NCBI GenBank assembly: GCA_902761605.1
Contig: CACWLC010000017.1
Span: 1 to 52,526 of the forward strand
Direction of reading: 5' to 3'
DNA: 52,526 nt
From: an uncultured Prevotellaceae bacterium
GTDB lineage: Bacteria; Bacteroidota; Bacteroidia; Bacteroidales; Bacteroidaceae
Shown: in pieces, positions 26,529-34,837 of the stretch
Layout: the number at the start of each line of letters is the position of its first letter
How positions within the stretch are numbered: position 1 is the first letter of the stretch
Position numbers and translations under genes: made by a program
Notes under the pieces: generated by a model
What the model was told of the DNA's origin: nothing
Database searches by the model: none
The model's input: only the letters and a program-made list of their open reading frames with translations

Positions 26529-26536
26529 CAAAGATA
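26529..26536 (-). promoter_or_regulatory. -7 promoter box for the GH28 gene
   Basis: The minus strand reads TATCTTTG, 35 bases upstream of the ATG at 26494. Its centre is 54 bp from the centre of the shared operator at 26578-26595. Confidence 0.7.
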
Positions 26537-26577
26537 CGCATTTTTATGTGAATTTCGCAAACCTACACGTAGTTTTC

Positions 26578-26595
26578 TTCGCAAACGTTTGCGAA
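26578..26595. promoter_or_regulatory. Perfect LacI-type operator between divergent pectin promoters
   Basis: TTCGCAAACGTTTGCGAA is a perfect 18-bp palindrome and the strongest of the four operator sites. It lies midway between the GH28 -7 box (54 bp) and the PL10-CE8 -7 box (55 bp), so one bound dimer could act on both. A half-site-like TTTCGCAAAC lies at 26553-26562. Confidence 0.8.
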
Positions 26596-26637
26596 AAGAA
26601 ATGTTGATATATCAACACTTTTTTCTATTATTTATTG

Positions 26638-26645
26638 TACCTTTG
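26638..26645 (+). promoter_or_regulatory. -7 promoter box for the PL10-CE8 operon
   Basis: TACCTTTG followed by CACA, 20 bases before the ATG at 26666. Its centre is 55 bp from the operator centre. Confidence 0.7.
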
Positions 26646-26665
26646 CACAAAACTACTACTTCTAT

Positions 26666-28771
26666 ATGAGAAAGAATATCATTATTTTCCTAGTGATGGC
26701 TCTATTTGCTGCATGCCATACAGCCAAGGCCCAGCAGGCATTTAAGAATATCACAAGAGAGACATCGCCAGAATTTTTCAAGAGTGACGAGGCAAAAAGA
26801 GTGGGTGATCAAATCCTGCTCTATCAGAGAGTTACAGGTGGATGGCCTAAGAACATCGACATGGCTAAGCCTTTGTCAGACGAGGAGAAAGCCAAGGTAC
26901 TGGCTGACAAGCAGAGGAGAGATGACTCCACTACCGACAATGGAGCCACAAACATGCAGATCACATATCTTGCCCGTCTGTACCAACAGACAAAAGACAA
27001 TCGATATCTCGATGGATTCCGTCGCGGCATAGAGTATCTGCTCAGCGGACAATATGAGAACGGAGGTTGGCCCCAGTTCTGGCCAGAGATGCGCGACTAT
27101 CAGATACACATCACCTACAACGATGATGCTATGGTGAACACCTTGCGTATGCTCCGCGATGTCATGGAGGAGAAAGAGCCTTATCAGGGTCTCATAAGTA
27201 AGTCTATGCGTAAGCAGATGAAACAAGCCTTCGACAAAGGTATCGAATGTATCCTGGCAACACAGATAGTTACTGACGGACAACTCACAGTATGGTGTCA
27301 GCAGCACGACAGAGAGACTTTCAAACCAGCAGCTGCCCGTGCCTATGAGCTTCCCTCATACTGCACACAGGAGAGTGCTGCCATCACCCAGTTGCTTATG
27401 GAACTGCCCAATCCCGATGAACGTGTAAAGAAGGCTGTACATGCCGCAATGAGATGGTTTGACAAATACAAGCTTACTGGCTACAAAGAGATACGCAAGG
27501 GTTATAAAGGCAGTCCTGACCAGGACAGATACCTTGTAAAGGATGCCAATGCGAAACCTATGTGGGCACGATATTATGACCTCGAGTATTGCGAGCCATA
27601 CGTTTGTGATCGCGATGGTGTGCCCCGCAGACATCTTGAGCAGATAGGCTCAGAACGTCGCAATGGCTATAGCTGGTATGGAGACCGTCCTGCATCACTC
27701 TACAAGAAATATGAGAAATGGGCTAAAAAATATGACCCTGAGAATAAGGCAGAGATCAGTCTTAACACCAAAGGCGCTAACGAGAACGGAACCATCGACT
27801 GGTTCAGAAAACCCGTTAAGGATATAGCCGACTTCGATGCAGTAGTCAATCCTGGTGACAGCATCCAGCTTGCCATCGAGAAGGCTCCTGCCACACCGGA
27901 AAAGCCTTTTAAGATTCTCATCCGCAAGGGTACTTATAACCAGAAAGTAATCATCGACCGTCCGAATATCATACTCGTAGGCGAAGACAAGGACAGCACC
28001 ATACTCATCCTTGCCGAGACACGAGACACCCAGAAGATTACCGAATATCACGGGAAGAGTGTTGGCAATGGTGTTATCGTACTGCAAGAAGGTGCCGACG
28101 ACTGTATAATAAGCGGGCTTACAATATACAACAACTACGGTACTGTGGTTGATCCTGGTAACACTACCCATCAGATGGCTATCTTCGGAAGAGGCACACG
28201 AACCATCGTCATCAACAGCAATGTATGGGCTGACGGCAACGATGCACTCTCACTATGGTGCCACGATGGTGGTCTGTATTATCATGCCGACCTGTACCTG
28301 CGTTGTCTGGGTGTAGACTTCCTCTGCCCAAGAGGATGGTGCTACGCCACCCGATGCCGTTTTGAGGGCGACGGCCACGCCATTATATGGCATGATGGAC
28401 GTGGTGACAAGACAAAGAAACTGGTGATAAAAGACTCCTATTTCGATGCCAAGCGGCCAACAATCCTCGGGCGCTATCATCACGAGGCACAGTTCTTCCT
28501 GCTTAACTGTAAGATGTCGCAAAACATCCTCGACTCAAATATCCGCTATGCTTATATCGACAAACAGCCAGATCCCAACAAGTGGGGATTCCGAGCATAC
28601 TACTACAACTGCTATCGTGAAAACGGCAACAGCGGATGGCTGAAGAATAATCTCGATGAATCGGAAGGATCACCGAAGTTTCATGAGATAACGGCAAAGT
28701 GGGTCTTCAAGAAAAAGAAGTGGGACCCCGAGAAGCGAATTCGTGACTTATGGAAAATCTTAGCTTATTAA
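26666..28771 (+). CDS. PL10 pectate lyase - CE8 pectin methylesterase fusion
   Basis: The 701-residue protein starts with a signal peptide (TAKAQ; an AAC just before it is a weak lipobox). Residues about 25-365 are PL10: TGGWPKNIDM, STTDNGATNMQITYLARLYQ, NGGWPQFWP, HITYNDDAMVNTLRML, TFKPAAARAYELPSYCTQES. Residues about 385-690 are a divergent CE8 beta-helix: a GTYNQKV opening at 422, LGVDFLCPRGWCYATRC at 548-564 with the presumed catalytic Asp551, and ILGRYHH at 600-606 with Arg603. The usual Q-D-T motif is replaced. It couples demethylation with cleavage in one chain. No sorting tail is present. It leads a six-gene operon. Confidence 0.87.
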   Translation: MRKNIIIFLVMALFAACHTAKAQQAFKNITRETSPEFFKSDEAKRVGDQILLYQRVTGGWPKNIDMAKPLSDEEKAKVLADKQRRDDSTTDNGATNMQITYLARLYQQTKDNRYLDGFRRGIEYLLSGQYENGGWPQFWPEMRDYQIHITYNDDAMVNTLRMLRDVMEEKEPYQGLISKSMRKQMKQAFDKGIECILATQIVTDGQLTVWCQQHDRETFKPAAARAYELPSYCTQESAAITQLLMELPNPDERVKKAVHAAMRWFDKYKLTGYKEIRKGYKGSPDQDRYLVKDANAKPMWARYYDLEYCEPYVCDRDGVPRRHLEQIGSERRNGYSWYGDRPASLYKKYEKWAKKYDPENKAEISLNTKGANENGTIDWFRKPVKDIADFDAVVNPGDSIQLAIEKAPATPEKPFKILIRKGTYNQKVIIDRPNIILVGEDKDSTILILAETRDTQKITEYHGKSVGNGVIVLQEGADDCIISGLTIYNNYGTVVDPGNTTHQMAIFGRGTRTIVINSNVWADGNDALSLWCHDGGLYYHADLYLRCLGVDFLCPRGWCYATRCRFEGDGHAIIWHDGRGDKTKKLVIKDSYFDAKRPTILGRYHHEAQFFLLNCKMSQNILDSNIRYAYIDKQPDPNKWGFRAYYYNCYRENGNSGWLKNNLDESEGSPKFHEITAKWVFKKKKWDPEKRIRDLWKILAY

Positions 28772-28775
28772 AATA

Positions 28776-31349
28776 ATGAAAAAACTACTTTTTACGCTAT
28801 GTGGCATAGCTATGACAGCATGCCTCAGCGCACAGACCCTACCCTATCAGAATTCAAACCTAAGTGCTGCTCAGCGAGCTGATGATCTGCTGTCAAGGCT
28901 GACACTCGAAGAGAAGGTCAGTCTTATGATGGATACATCGCCAGCCATCGAGAGGTTAGGCATTCCCCAGTTTCAGTGGTGGAACGAGGCTCTTCACGGA
29001 GTTGGGCGCAATGGTTTTGCCACTGTGTTCCCCATCACAATGGCTATGGCAGCATCGTGGGATGACGCATTGCTTCATCAGGTATTCACCGCCGTCAGCG
29101 ACGAGGCCCGTGTAAAGGCCCAGCAGGCAAAACGCTCAGGCGATATCAAGAGATACCAGAGTCTTTCTTTCTGGACACCTAACATCAATATCTTCCGTGA
29201 CCCTCGCTGGGGACGCGGACAGGAGACCTACGGCGAGGATCCCTATCTTACAGCAAAGATGGGTCTGGCAGTGGTGCGTGGTCTGCAAGGCATGACATAT
29301 AACGGAAAGTGGATAGTTGACAGTTACAAAAAGCTCCTGGCTTGCGCCAAGCACTTCGCCGTACACAGCGGCCCGGAATGGAATCGCCATACCTTTAATA
29401 TCGAGAACCTCCCCGAGCGCGATCTCTGGGAGACATACCTCCCTGCCTTCAAGTCTCTCGTACAGGAGGGTAAGGTGGCAGAGGTGATGTGTGCCTATCA
29501 GCGTATCGACGGACAGGCCTGCTGTGCACAGACCCGCTACGAGCAGCAGATACTCCGCGATGAATGGGGTTTCGACGGTCTTATTACTTCCGACTGCGGT
29601 GCTATCCGCGACTTCCTGCCCAAGTGGCATAATGTTGCCAAGGATGGTGCAGAAGCCTCAGCAAAGGCTGTACTCTCAGGCACCGACGTAGAGTGCGGTT
29701 CAGAATACAAGAACCTTCCAGCAGCCGTACGTCGAGGTGACATCAAAGAGGCAGACCTTGACAAGAGTCTTCGTCGTCTGCTGATTGCACGTTTCGAGTT
29801 AGGCGACTTCGACAGCGACGACCTTAACCCCTGGACAAAGATTCCCGAGAACGTAGTAGCCTCGAAAGAGCATAAGCAGCTTGCCTATGAAATGGCACTA
29901 AAGAGCATAGTATTGTTACAGAACAAGAATAATGTGCTGCCACTGGGCAGTCAAGACATCGTAGTCATGGGTCCTAACGCCAACGACTCTGTAATGATGT
30001 GGGGTAACTACAGCGGCTACCCTACACGTACCATCACCGCCCTTGAAGGCATCCGAGAAAAGTCCAGAGTTAAATATATCCAGGGCTGCGGACTGACACG
30101 TAACGAACAGTTCGAGAGCCGTTTCTCACAGCTTATCACTCCACTTGGAGCTTCAGGCATGCAGATAATCTACTGGAACAATACCGAGATGAAGGGTGAG
30201 CCTGCTGCCATCGTCGATACCAAGTCGCCCATCAGACTGAGCAATGGCGGTAATACCGTATTCGCCCCGGGTGTGAACCTCGAGAACATCTCAGCCCGTC
30301 TGGATGCTACATTCAAACCTACAAAAGACGAGACGCTTATCTTCAACATCAGCGGCGACGACAAGATACGCCTCATCGTCAACAGCGATACTATCGTAGA
30401 TATCTGGAAGGTGCGCCATCGTATTCAGGGCGGTAAGAAGGAACTGAATGTTAAGGCCGGCGAACACTATCGTATTCAGATAGACTACGTTCAGGAGACA
30501 GGCTATGGAGCACTCAACTTCGACATCCAGCACAAGATATCCCCGACAAACGCAGAACTGTTGGCTCAGATTGGTAATACCGAGACCATTATCTTCGTAG
30601 GTGGCATTGCACCAAGTCTCGAAGGCGAGGAGATGAAAGTCAGTGAGCCCGGTTTCAAGGGTGGAGACCGCACCAGCATCGAACTGCCCCAGGCTCAGCG
30701 CGACGTGCTGCGTATGCTCCATGAGGCAGGCAAGAAGGTCATCTTCATCAACTGCTCAGGCGGTGCAATAGCCCTCACACCAGAGTTAGATACCTGCGAT
30801 GCCATCCTCCAGTGGTGGTATGCCGGTGAGATGGGTGGAACAGCTCTGGCAGAGGTTCTCTTTGGCGATCAGTCACCAAGCGGAAAACTGCCTGTCACAT
30901 TCTATAAGAGCACAGACGAACTGCCCGACTTCCTCGACTACACGATGAAGAACCGCACCTATCGCTACTATACCGGCGAGGCCCTGTTCCCCTTCGGCTA
31001 TGGTCTGAGCTACACCACATTCGACATCAGCAAACCAGTATATAAGAACAACAATGTACAGGTAAGCGTTAAGAACACCGGCTCTTCGACAGGCTCAGAG
31101 ACCGTTCAGGTATATATCCGTAACCTCGCCGACAAAGAGGGTCCGCTGAAGACACTCCGCGCCTACCAGCAGGTGACACTCACACCGGGGCAGAGCAAGA
31201 CCATCAGCATCCCCCTGCCTCGCAAGAGCTTTGAGCTATGGGATGCCAAGACCAACACCATGCGAGTCGTTCCAGGCCGCTACGAGATCATGGTTGGATC
31301 ATCAAGTGCCGACAGCGACCTGAAGAAAATCATTGTAAACATCAAATAG
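28776..31349 (+). CDS. GH3 glycosidase with PA14 insertion (beta-xylosidase type)
   Basis: The signal peptide is MKKLLFTLCGIAMTACLSAQ. The GH3 TIM-barrel domain holds QWWNEALHGVG, NIFRDPRWGRGQETYGEDP, CAKHFAVHSGPE, and GLITSDCGAI with the nucleophile Asp273. A PA14-like insertion occupies about 455-590 (FNISGDDKIRLIVNSDTIVD). Then come the second GH3 domain (SGKLPVTFY, YPFGYGLSYT-like segment FPFGYGLSYT) and an FN3-like C-terminus. The architecture matches Prevotella/Bacteroides beta-xylosidases and related beta-glucosidases. In this context it may remove xylose from xylogalacturonan or a side-chain sugar; that is inferred. It starts four bases after the fusion gene. Confidence 0.9.
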   Translation: MKKLLFTLCGIAMTACLSAQTLPYQNSNLSAAQRADDLLSRLTLEEKVSLMMDTSPAIERLGIPQFQWWNEALHGVGRNGFATVFPITMAMAASWDDALLHQVFTAVSDEARVKAQQAKRSGDIKRYQSLSFWTPNINIFRDPRWGRGQETYGEDPYLTAKMGLAVVRGLQGMTYNGKWIVDSYKKLLACAKHFAVHSGPEWNRHTFNIENLPERDLWETYLPAFKSLVQEGKVAEVMCAYQRIDGQACCAQTRYEQQILRDEWGFDGLITSDCGAIRDFLPKWHNVAKDGAEASAKAVLSGTDVECGSEYKNLPAAVRRGDIKEADLDKSLRRLLIARFELGDFDSDDLNPWTKIPENVVASKEHKQLAYEMALKSIVLLQNKNNVLPLGSQDIVVMGPNANDSVMMWGNYSGYPTRTITALEGIREKSRVKYIQGCGLTRNEQFESRFSQLITPLGASGMQIIYWNNTEMKGEPAAIVDTKSPIRLSNGGNTVFAPGVNLENISARLDATFKPTKDETLIFNISGDDKIRLIVNSDTIVDIWKVRHRIQGGKKELNVKAGEHYRIQIDYVQETGYGALNFDIQHKISPTNAELLAQIGNTETIIFVGGIAPSLEGEEMKVSEPGFKGGDRTSIELPQAQRDVLRMLHEAGKKVIFINCSGGAIALTPELDTCDAILQWWYAGEMGGTALAEVLFGDQSPSGKLPVTFYKSTDELPDFLDYTMKNRTYRYYTGEALFPFGYGLSYTTFDISKPVYKNNNVQVSVKNTGSSTGSETVQVYIRNLADKEGPLKTLRAYQQVTLTPGQSKTISIPLPRKSFELWDAKTNTMRVVPGRYEIMVGSSSADSDLKKIIVNIK

Positions 31350-31359
31350 CATCATAATC

Positions 31360-32361
31360 ATGAAGAAGTCAATCTTTATTTCCATCCTTGCGGTATTACT
31401 CTTTACTGCTGCAATACCCGACAAGACCACAACCATATTTATCATCGGTGACTCTACCGCTGCCAACAAAGACATCTCAGGCGGTAAGCAGGAGCGCGGA
31501 TGGGGTATGGTATTCCAGAGCTATTTCGACGATAACATCGTTGTAGATAATCGTGCCCTCAACGGACGCTCATCCCTGTCGTTCATCAACGAAGGCCACT
31601 GGGACAAGTTGCTTCAAAGCCTCAAGCCCGGCGACTATGTCATCATACAGTTCGGACACAACGACGAGAAGCCCCAGCCACAGCGTCATACCGATCCGGG
31701 CTCTACCTTCGACTACAACCTTGCAAAGTTTGTTCGTGAGACACGTGAGCATGGCGGTATCCCCGTGCTGATGAACTGCGTGGTGCGCCGTAACTTCTTT
31801 GTAAAGGCACCCGAGATTGACGATGATGAGAAACTGCGTACCCAGACCTTCAAGGACGGTGTGAAGATGGTAGAAGGCGACTCGCTCATCGATACCCACG
31901 GACTCTATCGTGTAGCACCACGTGACGTAGCAAAGCGGATGAACGTACACTTCGTTGATGCCAACAAGATCACCCATGACCTGGAACAGGGTCTTGGCAC
32001 CGAGGCCTCGAAGAAACTCCACATGTGGTTCCTTCCCGGCACAGAGCCCAGTGAACCAAAGGGTAAGCAGGACAACACCCACTACAGCATCTATGGAGGT
32101 CATACTGTGGCCCGCCTCCTTGCCGATGCACTCTGCGAGGAAATCCCTGTACTCAAGAAATATCGTTGCGATGCAGATTTCACCGTCGACAATAAAGGCA
32201 GGGGACAATACCTCTCACTCGACGATGCTGTTGCCGCAGCCAAAGCCTCATCAAAGGCAGAGACCACCATCCAGATTCTCGGAGGTGAGTGGAACAAGCC
32301 AAAACTCCCGAAGAAATCAAATATCAGATTCATACTCCGTCAGGGAGCAACCTGGAAATAA
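31360..32361 (+). CDS. Rhamnogalacturonan acetylesterase (CE12, SGNH) with CE8-like stub
   Basis: After a signal peptide, the SGNH-hydrolase blocks are clear: TIFIIGDSTAANKD with Ser32, VVDNRALNGRSS, VIIQFGHNDEKPQ, and DNTHYSIYGGHTVA with the Asp and His. This matches CE12, which removes acetyl groups from pectic backbones. The last about 65 residues (DFTVDNKGRGQYLSLDDAVA, TTIQILGGEWNKPKLPKKSN) are not part of CE12. They resemble the first turns of a CE8 pectin methylesterase and then stop. The gene may be a shortened CE12-CE8 fusion. It is third in the operon, 10 bases after GH3. Confidence 0.88.
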   Translation: MKKSIFISILAVLLFTAAIPDKTTTIFIIGDSTAANKDISGGKQERGWGMVFQSYFDDNIVVDNRALNGRSSLSFINEGHWDKLLQSLKPGDYVIIQFGHNDEKPQPQRHTDPGSTFDYNLAKFVRETREHGGIPVLMNCVVRRNFFVKAPEIDDDEKLRTQTFKDGVKMVEGDSLIDTHGLYRVAPRDVAKRMNVHFVDANKITHDLEQGLGTEASKKLHMWFLPGTEPSEPKGKQDNTHYSIYGGHTVARLLADALCEEIPVLKKYRCDADFTVDNKGRGQYLSLDDAVAAAKASSKAETTIQILGGEWNKPKLPKKSNIRFILRQGATWK

Positions 32362-32369
32362 AAAGAGAC

Positions 32370-33674
32370 ATGTGTAAATATTGTAAACGAGTATTAGTGC
32401 TGCTTTGCGCTATCAGTTGCTTATTATCAGTATCAGCCGAGAACTACCCTTATCGTTCAGACTATCTATGGGTAGCGGAGCCCGACCATGCTGACTGGTT
32501 ATATAAAACCGGTGAGAAAGCAAAGGTCGACGTAAGATTCTATATCTACGGCATACCGCAGGATATAGAGGTAAGTTATGAGATCGGTCCCGACATGATG
32601 CCCGCAACATCATCAGGTAAGGTTACCCTCAAGAACGGCCATGCCACCATCAATATGGGTACCATGAAACAGGCCGGTTTCCTCGACCTGAGACTGACAG
32701 CCCAGAAAGGCGACAAGAAATACCAGCACCATGTGAAGGTGGGATTCTCGCCTGAGAAGCTGAAGCCCTATACCAAGAACCCCACTGACTTCGATGCCTT
32801 CTGGAAGGCCAACCTCGAAGAGGCTCGCACGACACCTGTCAGCGTAACATGCAAGAAGGCAGATAAGTACTCTACCAACGATACCGATGCCTATCTGCTG
32901 AAGATAAAGACCGACAGGCGGCACTCCGTTTATGCCTATCTCACCAGACCCAAGGCAGAAGGCAAATACCCCGTTGTGCTCTGTCCTCCCGGTGCCGGTA
33001 TCAAGACCATCAAGGAGCCGATGCGGAATATCTATTACGCAAAGAACGGTTTTATCCGTCTGGAGATGGAAATCCACGGTCTTAATCCAGAGATGACCGA
33101 CAAGCAGTTTAAGGAGATAACAACAGCCTTCGACTATGAGAACGGCTATCTTAACAATGGTCTCGACTGCAAGGACAACTACTATATGAAACATGTATAT
33201 GTGGCCTGTGTCCGTGCCATCGACTACCTCACATCCCTACCCGAATGGGATGGCAGGAACGTATTCGTACAGGGAGGTAGCCAGGGTGGTGCCCTCTCGC
33301 TTATCACAGCAGGTCTCGACCCCAGAGTGACCGCCTGCGTAGCCAATCATCCGGCACTCAGCGATATGGCCGGCTATCTCGACAACCGTGCAGGAGGATA
33401 TCCTCACTTCAATCGTCTGAAGAACATGCTCACTCCGGAGAAAGTTGAGACGATGGCTTATTTCGACGTTGTCAACTTCGCACGCCGCATCACATGTCCC
33501 GTATATCTCACCTGGGGATATAACGATAATGTATGTCCCCCGACAACCAGTTACATCGTGTGGAATCTGATAACAGCTCCCAAGGAATCGCTTATCACAC
33601 CCATCAACGAACACTGGACAACAGAAGCCACCAACTATAACCAAATGATATGGTTAAAAAAGCATCTCAAATAA
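32370..33674 (+). CDS. Acetyl xylan esterase / cephalosporin-C deacetylase type (CE7)
   Basis: The start is set at ATG 32370, eight bases after the CE12 stop; MCKYCKRVLVLLCAISCLLS then gives a signal peptide. An N-terminal Ig-like region precedes an alpha/beta-hydrolase domain with GGSQGG (Ser304), WGYNDNVCPP (Asp386) and INEHWT (His415), the CE7/AXE1 triad. The family deacetylates short xylo- and other oligosaccharides. Here it may deacetylate pectic or xylogalacturonan oligomers in the periplasm. The next gene starts 25 bases before its stop, so the two are translationally linked. Confidence 0.88.
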   Translation: MCKYCKRVLVLLCAISCLLSVSAENYPYRSDYLWVAEPDHADWLYKTGEKAKVDVRFYIYGIPQDIEVSYEIGPDMMPATSSGKVTLKNGHATINMGTMKQAGFLDLRLTAQKGDKKYQHHVKVGFSPEKLKPYTKNPTDFDAFWKANLEEARTTPVSVTCKKADKYSTNDTDAYLLKIKTDRRHSVYAYLTRPKAEGKYPVVLCPPGAGIKTIKEPMRNIYYAKNGFIRLEMEIHGLNPEMTDKQFKEITTAFDYENGYLNNGLDCKDNYYMKHVYVACVRAIDYLTSLPEWDGRNVFVQGGSQGGALSLITAGLDPRVTACVANHPALSDMAGYLDNRAGGYPHFNRLKNMLTPEKVETMAYFDVVNFARRITCPVYLTWGYNDNVCPPTTSYIVWNLITAPKESLITPINEHWTTEATNYNQMIWLKKHLK

Positions 33675-34837
33675 TCCTCCTTGGGCTGATGCTCACACTT
33701 ACGGCATCGGCACAGAAGAAAGACGTATCGCAACAGAAACGCGATAAATACGAGTTTGAGCGTAACCTGCCGGTATATGCCGAGGCGCTTATATCCGACC
33801 TCACATATCCTCTGGCATGGGGCAATAGCGACATCAAGGACTTCGACGAGTGGCGTAAGGCTGCTCGTCAGAAGGTTTTCGACTGCATGCTCACTCCCCC
33901 ACCCGCACCCGCAGAAGGTTATAACGTAAAAATCCTTTCTGAAGAACAGCGCGACGGCTACAAAGCCCGTAAGATAGAGATCCGGCTCTCCAAATACTAC
34001 ACCGTCCCCGCCTACGTGCTTATCCCCGACGGCAAGGGTCCTTTCCCTGCCGTCAACGCCCTTCACGATCACGGAGCACATCTCTTTATCGGCAAGGAGA
34101 AGATGATACGTCCTCTTGCCTGCGAACCCGAAGAAGTGAAAGCCGATGCAGAAGCTTGGTCTGTGGGTTACGAGGGACAGTTCTTCGGCGACTACCTTGC
34201 ACAGCACGGCTACGTGGTGTTCTCTGCCGATGCACCCATGTGGGGCGAGCGCGGACAGAAAGAGGGAGCCCGTCGTGACCGCTACGATATGATTGCCGGC
34301 AACATGATGATGTACGGCATCGACCTCTCGGCCTATATGACCTACGATGACATCGCCGGCACGGAATACCTCGCCACAATGCCCGAGGTTGACGCCAGTC
34401 GCATCGGTTGTACGGGATGGTCCATGGGAGCCTATCGCGCATGGATGCTCTCGGCACTGAGCGACCGGATTAAAGCAGGAGCGTCAGTATGCTGGATGGT
34501 TACTGCCGACGAACAGATGGGCTTCAAGTACAGCCGTACAGAGAACGGCGGTTTCGCCAATTGTTACCCAGGTCTGCGTCGCTGGCTTGACTATCCCCAT
34601 GTAGCCAGCATCGCCTGTCCCAAGCCCATGCTCTTCATCAACGGCTCTCAGGACAAGCTCTTCCCCGTTGCCGGAGTAGAGAAGGCATTCAAGATCATGC
34701 ACGACACCTGGGAGAGCCAGGGTGCCGGCGACAAGATTGAGACATATCTCTGGGACATGCCCCACAGCTGTGGAAAGGACTCGCAGAAACGCGTGCTCGA
34801 CTTCTTTGACAAACATTTAAAGACAATAAAGAAATGA
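33650..34837 (+). CDS. Secreted alpha/beta-hydrolase, putative esterase
   Basis: The signal peptide is MVKKASQIILLGLMLTLTAS. The hydrolase fold shows an oxyanion-type HDHGAH at about 139-144, the nucleophile elbow GWSMGAYR with Ser258, an Asp in INGSQDKLFP and a His in MPHSCGKDS. It resembles the dienelactone-hydrolase/putative acetyl-esterase group of Bacteroidetes polysaccharide loci (Abhydrolase_7-like by memory) and is not CE7 or CE15. The substrate is probably an ester on the pectic oligomer. It overlaps the CE7 gene by 25 bases and the GH43 gene by four (ATGA), so the three are tightly coupled. Confidence 0.75.
   Translation: MVKKASQIILLGLMLTLTASAQKKDVSQQKRDKYEFERNLPVYAEALISDLTYPLAWGNSDIKDFDEWRKAARQKVFDCMLTPPPAPAEGYNVKILSEEQRDGYKARKIEIRLSKYYTVPAYVLIPDGKGPFPAVNALHDHGAHLFIGKEKMIRPLACEPEEVKADAEAWSVGYEGQFFGDYLAQHGYVVFSADAPMWGERGQKEGARRDRYDMIAGNMMMYGIDLSAYMTYDDIAGTEYLATMPEVDASRIGCTGWSMGAYRAWMLSALSDRIKAGASVCWMVTADEQMGFKYSRTENGGFANCYPGLRRWLDYPHVASIACPKPMLFINGSQDKLFPVAGVEKAFKIMHDTWESQGAGDKIETYLWDMPHSCGKDSQKRVLDFFDKHLKTIKK

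Noticed and set aside
25010-26584. Longer start for the GH28 gene at 26584
   Set aside because: The extra 30 codons run through the -7 box and into the shared operator. The ATG at 26494 gives a normal signal peptide.
31570-32208. Long open frames antisense to secreted enzymes (for example 31570-32208, 32613-33194, 33635-34207, 20715-21305)
   Set aside because: They are frames opposite well-supported genes, lack promoters and show no protein-like motifs; codon bias of the real gene explains them.
32289-32369. Earlier start for the CE7 gene inside the CE12 gene
   Set aside because: It would add 27 polar residues before the signal peptide and overlap the end of CE12. ATG 32370 lies eight bases after the CE12 stop.
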